Origin: a virus
Reading direction: 5' to 3' (one strand)
IMG/VR virus record: IMGVR_UViG_3300031251_000023
Location: 1 to 56,309 of that record
DNA: 56,309 nucleotides
Of the stretch, positions 14,395 to 22,725 are shown piece by piece. The notes under the pieces are model-generated. The model was not told where the DNA came from. It saw only the letters and a list, made by a program, of their open reading frames with translations, and did not search any database. The position numbers and the translations under genes are program-made. Each line of letters begins with the position of its first letter. Position 1 is the first letter of the stretch.

Positions 14395-14886
14395 ATGGCC
14401 GAGCCGATCAAGACGATGACGATCACGGTCAGGCAGGATCGCCGCGGCGCGGCGGTCGATATAGGCGGCGACGTCACGCCGCGCGGCCTCGCCTTCCTGC
14501 AAATGACGCTGGCGCATGAGCTTTCATCGCGGCTCGGCGAAAAGGACGGCGACGACGCCCACCTGCTGCAAGGCCAGATCGCCAACGCCGCCGGGCGATT
14601 GGCGGGATTGATGCGGATTGCCCAGATCGCGCATGAGGTCCGCGAGCCGAGCGGCGCCGAGCCGATCGCGCGCGGCTTCGTCCCTTCCGGCCCCGTCTTG
14701 CGCCGCCTCTGCGCCGTCGCGCTATCGATGCTGTCCTTACTGTTCGCCGTCGGCGTGGCCGATTGGGCGTGGATCGATAGCGGCTTTTACATCGTCGCCC
14801 TTTGGCTCGGCGCGGCGGCCCTCTGCGCCGCCATCGCCGTCATCATGATCTTGCGCGCCGCGCGCCGCGGCTGGAGGCGCGCATGA
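14395..14886 (+). CDS. Membrane protein with two C-terminal TM helices
   Basis: 163 aa. The first 95 residues are soluble and partly amphipathic; residues about 102-125 and 130-153 are hydrophobic (VALSMLSLLFAVGVADWAW; FYIVALWLGAAALCAAIAVI) and end in a basic cytoplasmic tail RAARRGWRRA. GAAGGG precedes the ATG. Function unknown; an early membrane protein could act in superinfection exclusion. Confidence 0.6.
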   Translation: MAEPIKTMTITVRQDRRGAAVDIGGDVTPRGLAFLQMTLAHELSSRLGEKDGDDAHLLQGQIANAAGRLAGLMRIAQIAHEVREPSGAEPIARGFVPSGPVLRRLCAVALSMLSLLFAVGVADWAWIDSGFYIVALWLGAAALCAAIAVIMILRAARRGWRRA

Positions 14887-15203
14887 CCGCCGACATCATC
14901 CCATTGCGACGCGAAGCCGCCTCATCCCCTTCGTCGCCGCCGGCCGAACCGGACAACGAGACGTTGCTCGCCCAGGCCTGCTCGGAAGAAGCGTTCGACC
15001 GAAGCGAGCGCGCCATAATCGAAGCGGCGGCGGCCGGCGACCTGCGCCGCGCCGTCATCCATTTCGCCGCGCTGGTCGCGATGAACATCAATCCCTTCAA
15101 CACCAGGGAGCTGGAGGCGCGGCGCGATGGGCGCCTCGCCGCGGCGCTCGACCACATCGAACAGGCGGCGCGCCGCCATTTCCGCGACAAGGACAACGCA
15201 TGA
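14883..15203 (+). CDS. Hypothetical protein (106 aa)
   Basis: Starts MTADIIPLRREAASSPSSPP at 14883, overlapping the previous stop (ATGA). A disordered Ser/Pro stretch is followed by a helical domain (AIIEAAAAGDLRRAVIHFAALVAM). Its stop overlaps the ParB-like start. No family recognised; the tight coupling suggests a partner of the ParB-like protein. Confidence 0.6.
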   Translation: MTADIIPLRREAASSPSSPPAEPDNETLLAQACSEEAFDRSERAIIEAAAAGDLRRAVIHFAALVAMNINPFNTRELEARRDGRLAAALDHIEQAARRHFRDKDNA

Positions 15204-17311
15204 CGCCCTACCCCGAGATAGACCTTCCGCTCGCCGCCATTTCCGGCCGCTCCAGATTCAACCCGCGCCAGCACTCGCGCGGCGATATCGAGGGGCTGGC
15301 TGCTACGATCGTCGCGGTCGGCCTGCTGGAGCCGCTGCTGGTCATCGAGGAGGACGGCGCCTACGCGGCGCTCAATGGCGGCAACCGGCTGGAGGCGCTC
15401 CGACTGCTGCAAGCCCGCGCGCCAGAACATCCAATCGTCGTGCGTGCTCGCCTGTTCGCCGGCGATGACATCGCCGCGCGCGAAGCGGCGACCGCCGTCT
15501 CGGTGACGCAGACCGCGCTGCATCCAGTCGATAAATTCGAGGCGTTCCACGCGCTGGAACACTCCGGCATGGACATCGAAACCATCGCCGATCATTTTCA
15601 CGAGACCAGGATCGAGGTGCGCCGCTGCCTCAAGCTCGCCGATCTGTCGCCAATTGTGCGGAGCCTGTGGCGCGAGGGCAAGATCACCCGCGAGGTCGCT
15701 ATCGCCTTCACGCACGGCACGCGCGAGGCGCAGGAGGCGCTGATCGAAACCCGCGCCGTTCCGCTGACAGACGCCCATCTGATCGCCCGCAAGCTGCGCG
15801 CCGATTCGCTGGAGCCAAATAGCGCGGAAGCGCGCTATCTCTCCGGCAATCCGGGGCGCGTGGATCGCTATCGCGACAATGGCGGCCGCGTCGAGGAAGA
15901 CCTGTTCACCGAGGCGCCGATCTTTCTCGACGCGGCGATCGCCCGCAAAACGGTCGATGCGCTGCTGACGGTGAAGGCCGAGAAGATCGCCGACGTCGAG
16001 GGCTGGGGCTGGATCACGCTGGGCGACGGAGACGACGCCGAGCCGCTGCCCGACCAAGACATGCTCGCCGACGAGGCCGAGCGCTTAGACGAGATCGACG
16101 CGGCGCTGAAGGAAGAGGCTGGCGCAGCGGCCCTCATGGCGCTGCATTACGAGGCCGAGGAAATCAACGCGCGCGCCACGCTGCGCGCCATTCCGCAAAG
16201 CCAGCGCGCCCAGCTCGGCCTGCGCGTCGAGATCGACGGCCTGGGCTGGGTGGTCGTCACCCGCGCCATTCCAAGGGAAGAGCGCGAGCCGCCACGCGAG
16301 ACGCCCGCGAGGGAAGAGCGCGAGCCGCCCGCGCCCAAGGGTAAGAAAGCCACGCCGCCGCCGCCCCTCCCGCCAACCGAAAAAATCGGCAAGGCGGAAA
16401 AGACCATCCGCGTGGAGGCGATCAACGCCGCGCTGCGCGAGGCCTGCGCCGGAGACTCGATACTCGCGGCGGTGTTCCTCGTCGCGGCGCTCGGCTGCCA
16501 ATGGGGCCGCGAGGGAATAAGCGTCGCCAGCGAGGGAACCGTGTTCGGCCAGCCCAAGAACGAACTGCTGCGCAAAATTCATGGCGAGAAATTCGCGACC
16601 GCGCTGCTCAGTTGCGCGCAAGCGATGGGTAGCGCGCTCTTCGACGCCTTCGAGGAACTCGTCGGCCGCCATATCGAGGTCGAGGGCGCCAACCCCGATA
16701 TCGCCATCCTGCTGCTCGGCATCGCCTCGCGATATGGCGACATCCACACGCGCCTCGCCGAGGCGTTCGACTATCCCGAATATTTCCGCGCGGTCGGCAA
16801 GGCCGGCGCGGTCGAGGCGATCCGCCAGCTTAACGGCGAAGCGGCCGCCGCCGCCGCCGAAAAATCGAAGATCAAACCGCTGATCGCCGCGGCGGCGAAA
16901 CTCGCCGCGGACAAACGCTGGCTGCCGCGCGACCTCGCGCACGCCTGCGGCGCGGCTGAGCACAAGGAAACACAGAGCACGGCGGAGGCGATGGCCAAGG
17001 CGATCGACGCCGACGAGGCCCGCGAGGAAGAGGCCGGCCAGGAAGAGGCCGAGCCCCTCGACGACGCCGCCCGCGTGCGCCTCTTCATCGACGAAGCCTG
17101 CGAGCGCGTGAAGGACGCCAGCGTCAAGGCCAACGAGCTCGCCGCGCGTTACGACCCGTTCGGCGCGTTGCGCGGCTTCCCGCCGCTCTCGCATGACGAG
17201 TTTTTCGCGGCTATGGCGACGAACGACTTTCCCAAGAAATATTCCTCCATCAAGGGCCTGCGGCTCAAAGCCCCCGCGCCCGCCGCGCCGACGAAAGGCA
17301 ACAAGCGATGA
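15200..17311 (+). CDS. Large ParB-like nuclease-domain protein
   Basis: 703 aa. Residues about 1-90 form a ParB/Srx fold (FNPRQHSRGDIEGLAATIVA, GLLEPLLVIEEDG, ALNGGNRLEALRLLQ). Residues about 110-170 form the KorB-like HTH (IETIADHFHETRIEVRRCLKLA). Known ParB folds bind CTP or cut ssDNA. The remaining 500 residues are Ala/Glu-rich, with a Pro-rich linker around 355-390 and an unassigned C-terminal domain. It precedes SSB by a 4-nt overlap, suggesting recombination or replication work rather than plasmid-type partition; no parA is present. Confidence 0.82.
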   Translation: MTPYPEIDLPLAAISGRSRFNPRQHSRGDIEGLAATIVAVGLLEPLLVIEEDGAYAALNGGNRLEALRLLQARAPEHPIVVRARLFAGDDIAAREAATAVSVTQTALHPVDKFEAFHALEHSGMDIETIADHFHETRIEVRRCLKLADLSPIVRSLWREGKITREVAIAFTHGTREAQEALIETRAVPLTDAHLIARKLRADSLEPNSAEARYLSGNPGRVDRYRDNGGRVEEDLFTEAPIFLDAAIARKTVDALLTVKAEKIADVEGWGWITLGDGDDAEPLPDQDMLADEAERLDEIDAALKEEAGAAALMALHYEAEEINARATLRAIPQSQRAQLGLRVEIDGLGWVVVTRAIPREEREPPRETPAREEREPPAPKGKKATPPPPLPPTEKIGKAEKTIRVEAINAALREACAGDSILAAVFLVAALGCQWGREGISVASEGTVFGQPKNELLRKIHGEKFATALLSCAQAMGSALFDAFEELVGRHIEVEGANPDIAILLLGIASRYGDIHTRLAEAFDYPEYFRAVGKAGAVEAIRQLNGEAAAAAAEKSKIKPLIAAAAKLAADKRWLPRDLAHACGAAEHKETQSTAEAMAKAIDADEAREEEAGQEEAEPLDDAARVRLFIDEACERVKDASVKANELAARYDPFGALRGFPPLSHDEFFAAMATNDFPKKYSSIKGLRLKAPAPAAPTKGNKR

Positions 17312-17781
17312 GCTACAACCGCGCCGAGCTGATCGGCAATCTCGGCCGCGATCCGGAAAGCCGAACGACGCAATCGGGATCGAAGGTCGTGACCTTCTCG
17401 ATGGCGACCAGCGAAAGCTGGCGCGACAAAAACACTGGCGAGCGTAAGGAGCGTGTTCAATGGCACAACATCGTGATCTTCAACGAGAGCCTCGGCGAGA
17501 TCGCCGCCAAATACGTCAAGAAAGGCGATCAGCTTTTCGTCTCGGGCCAGATCGAAACGCGCGAATATACCGACAAGGATGGCGCCACGCGCCGCGTAAC
17601 CGAAATCGTGTTGCGCCCCTTTAGCGGCGAATTGAAGCTGCTGCGCAACGAGCGCCGCGCCGCCCCCGGCCCCGACGACTATGGCGAAACCCGCACGCGC
17701 GACTCGGGAATGAACAGCCACGCGGGCGCGAGCGGCGGCTCGCGCCTCGCGGACCAGCTCAATGACGACATTCCGTTTTAG
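17308..17781 (+). CDS. ssb: Single-stranded DNA-binding protein
   Basis: 157 aa SSB. The OB-fold starts MSYNRAELIGNLGRDPESRT and includes VVTFSMATSESWRDKNTGER, VQWHNIVIF and VKKGDQLFVSGQIETREY. The tail ends DDIPF, the acidic tip that recruits host replication and repair proteins. Normal length for a bacterial-type SSB. It coats single-stranded phage DNA during replication or recombination and is coupled to the ParB-like gene. Confidence 0.95.
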   Translation: MSYNRAELIGNLGRDPESRTTQSGSKVVTFSMATSESWRDKNTGERKERVQWHNIVIFNESLGEIAAKYVKKGDQLFVSGQIETREYTDKDGATRRVTEIVLRPFSGELKLLRNERRAAPGPDDYGETRTRDSGMNSHAGASGGSRLADQLNDDIPF

Positions 17782-17792
17782 GGGAGCGGGCG

Positions 17793-17990
17793 ATGCGAAG
17801 CGATCTGATCGACCTCTCGCTCTTCCTGGAGCATGAGACGGAAAAGGCGATCCTTGTCCATGACGGCGACAAGAAGAAGGCCGTCTGGCTGCCGAAAAGC
17901 GCCTGCGAGGTCGAGCGCGACGCCGCGCGACCGCGCTTCGTCACGGTGACATTGCCGGAACGTCTGGCCATCGAGAAGGGATTGGTTTGA
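17793..17990 (+). CDS. Hypothetical protein (65 aa)
   Basis: Begins MRSDLIDLSLFLEHETEKAI; a small beta-rich protein (ILVHDGDKKKAVWLPKSACEVE) of a type common beside phage replication genes. Good ribosome site (AGGGGAG). Its stop shares one base with the DUF5131 start. Function unknown. Confidence 0.6.
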   Translation: MRSDLIDLSLFLEHETEKAILVHDGDKKKAVWLPKSACEVERDAARPRFVTVTLPERLAIEKGLV

Positions 17991-18889
17991 TGACCGGCAA
18001 GAGCAAAATCCAATGGACAGACGCGACCTGGAACCCGCTCGCCGGCTGTTCGATCGTCTCGCCGGGATGCACGAATTGCTATGCGATGCGCCAGGCCGCG
18101 CGGATCGAGCGCATGGGCGGCGCGGATCATTATGTCGGCCTCACCGAAATGATCAAGGACAAGCCTATCTGGACCGGCAAGGTCGCGCTGGCGAGCGAAA
18201 AAACACTGCGCGCGCCGCTGCGCTGGAAGGCCCCACGCAAGATCTTCGTCAACAGCATGAGCGATCTTTTTCACGAGAGCGTTCCCGACGAATGGATCGA
18301 CAAGGTTTTCGCTATAGCCGCGCTTTCCCCGCAACATATTTTCCAATTCCTGACGAAGCGGCCGAAGCGGATGCGGGATTATGTCGGAATGCGCGCCGGA
18401 GATTGGCAAGTCGTATTGCCAGAGGCTTTTGCGCCCGGAACACTCCCCATTTCAAAGCATGGAGTCGTCGCTCACATCGGCGTGAGCACGCCCGAACATC
18501 GAAGCCTCTATGGGGCCACGCAGCCGTGCTGGCCCCTCCCCAACGTTTGGCTCGGCGTCACAGCCGAGGACCAAACCCGCGCCGACGAGCGCATCCCCGA
18601 TCTCCTGGCGACGCCGGCGGCCGTGCGCTTCGCTAGCTGCGAGCCGATGTTGGGGCCGCTCGATTTAACCGATATGTGCAACGGCCATTATTTCTATGAT
18701 GCGCTTTCAGGCGCGCGCTGGCACGATGACCCCGATGGCATAAACCCGCGCGTTCCCTATGAGGCGAAACTCGACTGGGTCATCTGCGGCGGCGAAAGCG
18801 GCCCCGGCGCGCGTCCGATGCACCCCGATTGGGCGCGCTCCCTGCGCGATCAATGCGCCGCCGCTGGCACGCGGTTTTTCATGAAATAA
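17990..18889 (+). pseudogene. DUF5131 (phage Gp37/Gp68) protein, truncated by an in-frame TAA
   Basis: 299 aa as read. DUF5131 proteins are radical-SAM-like. The signature IQWTDATWNPLAGCSIVSPG continues into GCTNCYA (metal-binding cysteines), then KIFVNSMSDLFHE, QFLTKRPKRM and WVICGGESGPGARPMHP follow. The frame stops at TAA (18887-18889) right after RFFMK. Beyond it the same frame continues MSGARKQDREAIPADLFRQE to a TGA at 18959-18961, the usual C-terminal ending of the family. That TGA overlaps the next ATG as ATGA, the operon's normal coupling. A single CAA-to-TAA change is the simplest explanation; readthrough would restore 323 aa. Confidence 0.8.
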
Positions 18890-18957
18890 ATGTCCGGGGC
18901 GCGGAAGCAAGACCGCGAGGCGATTCCGGCCGACCTTTTCCGCCAGGAGTTCCCAGC

Positions 18958-19488
18958 ATGACCCAAGGAGCGCACGGAAACCACGCGAAGGCGAATCGTC
19001 ATTATCGTTGGTCCGAAGCAAAAATGATTACCGACGATGGCTACGTTAAAATCCGCGTCGGCAAGACCCATCCGCTCGCGGACCCGAACGGCTATGCCTA
19101 TGAGCACGAAATCGTTTGGGCAAGCGCCGGCCTGCCGCTTCCAGAGCCGGGGGAAGTTCATCACCACAAGAACGAGGTCAAGACCGACAACCGGATTGAG
19201 AATATCAAAATCAAGCCGAGGCCCGCGCATAGCGTCGAGCACAATCCTGCCGCGCTCTCAGACCATGAGATTGTCGCCATCCGCGATGCATACCAGGGCG
19301 GCGATCACACTGGGATCCTCGCCAAGCGATACGGCGTTCCGGTGCAATATGTCTGGAAGATCGTCAGAGGAAAGACACGGCGCTCGTCCGGTGGACCTAT
19401 CCAAGAACTGCCGCTTCGACTCGGCAAGCTCCGCGCCGGCCGCCTGCTCGACGGCCGCGAGCACAACGACTTTCCGGAGGCGCGATGA
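18958..19488 (+). CDS. HNH nuclease with C-terminal HTH
   Basis: 176 aa. HNH core EHEIVWASAGLPLPEPGEVH followed by HHKNEVKTDNRIENI; the C-terminal half carries a putative helix-turn-helix (HTGILAKRYGVPVQYVWKIV) typical of freestanding homing endonucleases. It probably cuts a specific DNA site and spreads itself. The start at 18958 is ATGA-coupled to the original DUF5131 stop. Confidence 0.82.
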   Translation: MTQGAHGNHAKANRHYRWSEAKMITDDGYVKIRVGKTHPLADPNGYAYEHEIVWASAGLPLPEPGEVHHHKNEVKTDNRIENIKIKPRPAHSVEHNPAALSDHEIVAIRDAYQGGDHTGILAKRYGVPVQYVWKIVRGKTRRSSGGPIQELPLRLGKLRAGRLLDGREHNDFPEAR

Positions 19489-19856
19489 CCCTGCCCGCCC
19501 CCTCCCCCGCCCTGCTGACTACCACCGAGGCCGCCGCCCGGCTCGGCGTCTGCGAGCGCCAGTTGCGCGAGCTGGTCGCGGATGGCACGATCCCGACCGT
19601 CAATGTCGGGCGCGAGGGCAAGCGCAAGTCCTATCGCTTCGCGCCGGAGCATCTCGCGGATTTCATCGCCAGCCGGGTGGAGATATGCCAAAAATCAAGG
19701 GGCTCTACCAACGCGCCGGCCAAGGCCCGTGGTTCTATGACTTCCAGCTTCGAGGTCATCGATTTTGTGGCGCGACGGGCCTTGCGAACCGCCGCGAGGC
19801 CGAAAAATGGCTCGCCAGCTTCAAGGCGGCGCGGCGCGGGGAAGTCCAAGAAATAA
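19485..19856 (+). CDS. Excisionase-like MerR/HTH_17 DNA-binding protein
   Basis: 123 aa. Residues about 10-66 are a typical HTH_17/AlpA-type winged helix (LLTTTEAAARLGVCERQLRE, IPTVNVGREGKRKSYRF). Such small proteins direct integrase towards excision. Coupled by ATGA to the HNH gene. Its last 57 codons overlap the integrase gene in another frame, so only the N-terminal part is likely to matter. Position directly before the integrase supports the excisionase call. Confidence 0.75.
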   Translation: MTLPAPSPALLTTTEAAARLGVCERQLRELVADGTIPTVNVGREGKRKSYRFAPEHLADFIASRVEICQKSRGSTNAPAKARGSMTSSFEVIDFVARRALRTAARPKNGSPASRRRGAGKSKK

Positions 19857-20764
19857 CCGGCGACGCGCCGATGAGCTTCGCGGTCGCCGCCACGCGCTGG
19901 TGGCACGAGCGGGGCGAGGCGAGGCGCGACAGCGCCGACATGGATCGGGCGCTCGCCTGGCTGCAAAAGCAAATCGGCCAGCGCACGCCGCTGCAATCGA
20001 TCGACAACAACCTGGTCGCCCGCCTCGCGGCCGCGCGCCGCGCCGAGGGCGCCTCGCCGGCGACGGTCAACCGAAGCGCGCTGGAGCCGCTTCGGGCGAT
20101 CCTGCGCCGCGCCGGCGACGTCTGGGGCCAAAAGGTCGCGCGGATCGACTGGCGCGCGCATCTCCTCAAGGAACCCGCCGAGCGCATCCGCGAGATGACG
20201 GCGGCCGAGGAAGCCACGCTATTCGCCGCGCTGCGTCCGGATTTCCACCCCGTCGCGAGATTCCTGTTGGTGACGGGACTGCGGCGCGCGGAGGCCTGCC
20301 GACTGCGATGGGCCGACGTCGACCTCGATGGCGGCCGGATCACCGTGCGCGGCAAGGGCGGCACGCTGGCCGTGTTGCCGCTCGCCGACGCGGCGGTGGC
20401 GATCCTGCGCGGGGAATGGGGGCGCCACGCGGCCCGCGTCTTCACCTATGAGGTCAAGCACGAATGGGGCGGCAAGGTCGGCGGCCGCGCGCCGATCGAA
20501 CCAGACACGCTCGGCACGGCCTTCTGGCGCGCCCGCAAGGCGGCGGGCCTCGCCGATCTGCGCCTCCATGACCTGCGCCACACCTTCGCCACCCGCATGG
20601 GCCGCGCGACGGGCAACCTGCAGCATGTGCAGCAAGCCCTTGGGCACAAGCGCGTGACGACGACGATGCGCTATTCGCACGTTACAGATGATGATTTACG
20701 GGCCTCGCTCAATAAGGCTAGTCCAATAATTTCTATCGTCGAAAAGGCAGAAAAGAAAGCATGA
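19685..20764 (+). CDS. int: Tyrosine integrase
   Basis: 359-aa site-specific recombinase. An N-terminal arm-binding region opens MPKIKGLYQRAGQGPWFYDF, followed by a SAM-like core-binding domain (about 65-150). The catalytic domain has Arg in GLRRAEACRLRW, HDLRHTFATRMGR, LGHKRVTTTMRY with the nucleophilic Tyr. All catalytic residues are present. The attP site with a tRNA-Gly fragment lies 0.6 kb downstream, matching tRNA-directed integrases. It inserts the phage into the host chromosome. Confidence 0.94.
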   Translation: MPKIKGLYQRAGQGPWFYDFQLRGHRFCGATGLANRREAEKWLASFKAARRGEVQEITGDAPMSFAVAATRWWHERGEARRDSADMDRALAWLQKQIGQRTPLQSIDNNLVARLAAARRAEGASPATVNRSALEPLRAILRRAGDVWGQKVARIDWRAHLLKEPAERIREMTAAEEATLFAALRPDFHPVARFLLVTGLRRAEACRLRWADVDLDGGRITVRGKGGTLAVLPLADAAVAILRGEWGRHAARVFTYEVKHEWGGKVGGRAPIEPDTLGTAFWRARKAAGLADLRLHDLRHTFATRMGRATGNLQHVQQALGHKRVTTTMRYSHVTDDDLRASLNKASPIISIVEKAEKKA

Positions 20765-21330
20765 GGCGCGGGGGAATTAGCCTTGAGCAGCTTAGCAAGA
20801 GGGCAAAAATCGATCTCGCATCGGCGTTGAGGATACTCAAGGCGTCAGCTATCGGTTATAGAACTACAGATAAAGGTATATTTCTAATGCCGGCAAGCGC
20901 CGAGAAGCTGCTACCAAAGTTATCCAAGCAAGCACGAATTAATCGCGCGGGAACGGGGAGGGCTCGGCTTAAAGCCGGGAAGCTATATGACAATATATAT
21001 TTCATAAGATGCAATGAGTTTGTAAAAATAGGCTTTACTTATGACATAGATGCGCGGTTGGAGACGCTTCAACGATCAAGCCCATACAAGTTAGAGCTTC
21101 TTCTCGCGGTCCCCGGGAGCGCTTATGACGAACAAATTCTCCACACGCGTTTTCGCGAATTCCGGGAGCGTGGGGAATGGTTCAGATTGACGGAGAGTAT
21201 CCAAACATTCATCGGCGCTCAAAAAGCCGAGCGCGACGCAAAATCCCGCAAAAGTCCCGCTGACGACGAACAAACAGCTGTTTTAAGGGCCGCGCTAAAC
21301 GCGACATTCCCAATAAAAACAGGAACGTAG
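20761..21330 (+). CDS. GIY-YIG nuclease, T5orf172/MUG113 type
   Basis: 189 aa. Residues about 75-145 fit the family: DNIYFIRCNEFVKIGFTYDI, DARLETLQRSSPYKLELLLA, then ILHTRFREFRERGEWFRLTE. N-terminal residues 1-60 look like a small DNA-binding domain. ATGA-coupled to the integrase. The gene is clearly more AT-rich than its neighbours, suggesting recent acquisition. Members are homing-type or defence-associated nucleases; the role here is unknown. Confidence 0.8.
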   Translation: MRRGGISLEQLSKRAKIDLASALRILKASAIGYRTTDKGIFLMPASAEKLLPKLSKQARINRAGTGRARLKAGKLYDNIYFIRCNEFVKIGFTYDIDARLETLQRSSPYKLELLLAVPGSAYDEQILHTRFREFRERGEWFRLTESIQTFIGAQKAERDAKSRKSPADDEQTAVLRAALNATFPIKTGT

Positions 21331-21358
21331 GAGCATGCCTTGAATAGCACGGTCAACC

Positions 21359-21397
21359 GCTTGGGAAGCTGTCGTTCTACCACTGAACTACGCCCGC
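21359..21397 (-). other. attP core: 5' half of a tRNA-Gly(CCC) gene
   Basis: On the minus strand the 39 nt read as a tRNA from position 1 through the anticodon loop: acceptor GCGGGCG, D-arm GTTCAGTGGTAGAAC, anticodon loop TTCCCAA. Sequence 3' of this lacks the T-arm and the acceptor partner, so it is not a working tRNA. It sits just past the integrase block. I infer attP recombination into the anticodon-loop region of a host tRNA-Gly, with the phage restoring the 5' half. Confidence 0.78.
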
Positions 21398-21420
21398 GCA
21401 TTGGCTTCAATCGGTTATTT

Positions 21421-21449
21421 TCTATAGCCTTGCGCGCGTTCCGGCGCAA
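21421..21449 (-). promoter_or_regulatory. Promoter facing the tRNA half-gene
   Basis: Minus strand TTGCGC (21444-21449), 17-nt spacer, TATAGA (21421-21426). Transcription would begin about 15-20 nt before the tRNA 5' end at 21397. After integration this promoter would drive the hybrid tRNA, replacing the displaced host promoter. Confidence 0.55.
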
Positions 21450-21477
21450 GGGCGCCGGCGGGTTTGATCGGCACGGA

Positions 21478-21834
21478 ATGGAAACGAACGGAGCTTTTTG
21501 GAGCGGAAAGTCCCGCGGAAGTTCCGTTGCGGCTTTTGGGCTCGTGGGCCTATGCCTGTTGCTGGCGCTCGCCCCGCCGGCGGTCGCGAAGACGCATCGG
21601 TCGGGGTGGGCGCGGGCGGCGTTTCGGGCTGGCCATCCCTGCCCGTCGACCGGGCTCACGCGCGGGGCCTGTCCCGAATGGATTGTCGATCATATCGAGC
21701 CTATTTGCTTTGGCGGCGCCGACGCGCCCTTCAACATGCAATGGCAGGCGAGGCCCGATTCGCTCGTCAAGGACCGGCTGGAGCGCGCGGTTTGCCGGGC
21801 GATGAAAAGCAAAGGATCGAGGAGGACCGAATAA
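21478..21834 (+). CDS. HNH nuclease-like protein with signal peptide
   Basis: 118 aa. An N-terminal hydrophobic stretch with a cleavage-like AKTH (GLVGLCLLLALAPPAVA) suggests export. The mature part has HPCPSTGLTRGACPEWIVDH and GGADAPFNMQWQ, the pattern of small HNH proteins common in Hyphomicrobiales. The start METNGAFWSGKSRG at 21478 is chosen because upstream in-frame ATGs lie in the attP/promoter region. It lies beyond attP on the plus strand and may be a lysogeny cargo gene. Confidence 0.65.
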   Translation: METNGAFWSGKSRGSSVAAFGLVGLCLLLALAPPAVAKTHRSGWARAAFRAGHPCPSTGLTRGACPEWIVDHIEPICFGGADAPFNMQWQARPDSLVKDRLERAVCRAMKSKGSRRTE

Positions 21835-21920
21835 TGACACGAGTCGTTAATCTAAAACGCAAAAAGCCCCGCCGACCTCTCGATCGACGGGGCTTAAATG
21901 CGGGAAAATCCCGTAATTAG
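21834..21920 (+). CDS. Possible 28-aa peptide over the terminator
   Basis: TAATG overlap with the HNH stop, then MTRVVNLKRKKPRRPLDRRG. The start resembles small DUF4169-type proteins, but the frame runs through the terminator hairpin and is short. Possibly a truncated relic. Confidence 0.25.
   Translation: MTRVVNLKRKKPRRPLDRRGLNAGKSRN
21860..21895 (-). terminator. Terminator ending the late operon
   Basis: Stem AAGCCCCG / CGGGGCTT with a 16-nt loop; on the minus strand it is followed by TTTTTGCGTTTT. It ends leftward late transcripts after the 84-aa holin-like gene and separates them from the convergent early-right operon. On the plus strand the T-tract is weak. Confidence 0.8.
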
Positions 21921-21936
21921 CGCAGCGCGCCTCCGG

Positions 21937-22191
21937 TCATTGATCCTGGCTCGTGACATATTTCCGCGCGCGAATCTCGCCGACCTTAGCGTAAATCTGG
22001 ACCATCAGCCAGACAGCGCCCAAGATCGGGACGACGAGCGCGGCATTGTCCGAGACGTCCTTTAGCAGCGAGTGCCAGGCCGGAAGTGAAATCATCAAGG
22101 TCGCCACTATCGCGCTCGCTCTATCCAGCCCCGTTTCGAGGAAGCATTTCGCTACTTCCGAGATCGTCGCGTGACATTCTTCTGTCGGCAT
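21937..22191 (-). CDS. Holin-like membrane protein
   Basis: 84 aa with two hydrophobic segments (about 27-42 and 48-66: IVATLMISLPAWHSLL; AALVVPILGAVWLMVQIYA), a charged N-terminus and a basic C-terminus, the usual layout of class II holins. It is the last gene of the late operon. Holin identity is inferred from topology; other tiny membrane proteins nearby are equal candidates. Confidence 0.55.
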   Translation of the reverse strand: MPTEECHATISEVAKCFLETGLDRASAIVATLMISLPAWHSLLKDVSDNAALVVPILGAVWLMVQIYAKVGEIRARKYVTSQDQ

Positions 22192-22216
22192 ATCCGCGCT
22201 CTCCGCCCTTCGTCGA

Positions 22217-22711
22217 TTAAGCCGCCGCCGCCGCGGCGGTCGGGGTCACCTTGCCGCTGGTGAGCGTCAATATCTGCGCGCTCAGGTCGATAATTCCAGT
22301 CAGCACGGTGATGGGGTCGGTTGGAACCGTGCCGTTCGCGGCGGCGGCCTGGATCACCGGATTGCCGGCGAGGATGTTCGCTTGGCCATAAACAGCGACG
22401 AACTGCTTATTGCCGCCGACTGCCGGATCGACAGCGGCCACCTGGCCCGCGAGCCTGACGCAGGACACGAACAATTGGCACCCTGGCACGATATAGGGCG
22501 CGCCCTTGGCGGCGAAGCTGGCGGCGGCCTTGGCGGCCGTGACCGTTCCGGCCACCACCTGGCGGACCAGGCTTTCGAGGAAGGCCGCGACGACGTTGAT
22601 GTTGGTGTATGCCTTGGCGGCGAACGACGCCAATTTGCTTTGCAGGTCGGCGGAACAGCCCGCGAGCGCCAGCGGCGCGGCGGAGAGCAGCAATAGGCGA
22701 CGGGAGATCAT
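22217..22711 (-). CDS. Predicted lipoprotein
   Basis: 164 aa with a lipoprotein signal MISRRLLLLSAAPLALAGCS (lipobox LAGC). The mature part is Ala-rich and helical. The start at 22711 is chosen to place the signal at the N-terminus. Located in the lysis/accessory end of the late operon; it could be an outer-membrane spanin component or a surface lipoprotein. No family recognised. Confidence 0.6.
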   Translation of the reverse strand: MISRRLLLLSAAPLALAGCSADLQSKLASFAAKAYTNINVVAAFLESLVRQVVAGTVTAAKAAASFAAKGAPYIVPGCQLFVSCVRLAGQVAAVDPAVGGNKQFVAVYGQANILAGNPVIQAAAANGTVPTDPITVLTGIIDLSAQILTLTSGKVTPTAAAAAA

Positions 22712-22725
22712 GCGCGTTCCTTTCA

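Noticed and set aside
16085-17194. Minus-strand frame of 369 codons opposite the ParB-like gene
   Set aside because: Shadow of the strongly supported ParB-like gene.
15200-17311. ParB-like protein as evidence of a phage-plasmid lifestyle
   Set aside because: No ParA and no clear parS array; an integrase and attP point to chromosomal lysogeny.
21359-21397. Functional phage tRNA-Gly gene
   Set aside because: Only the 5' half is present; no T-arm or 3' acceptor strand follows, and the anticodon stem has a mismatch.
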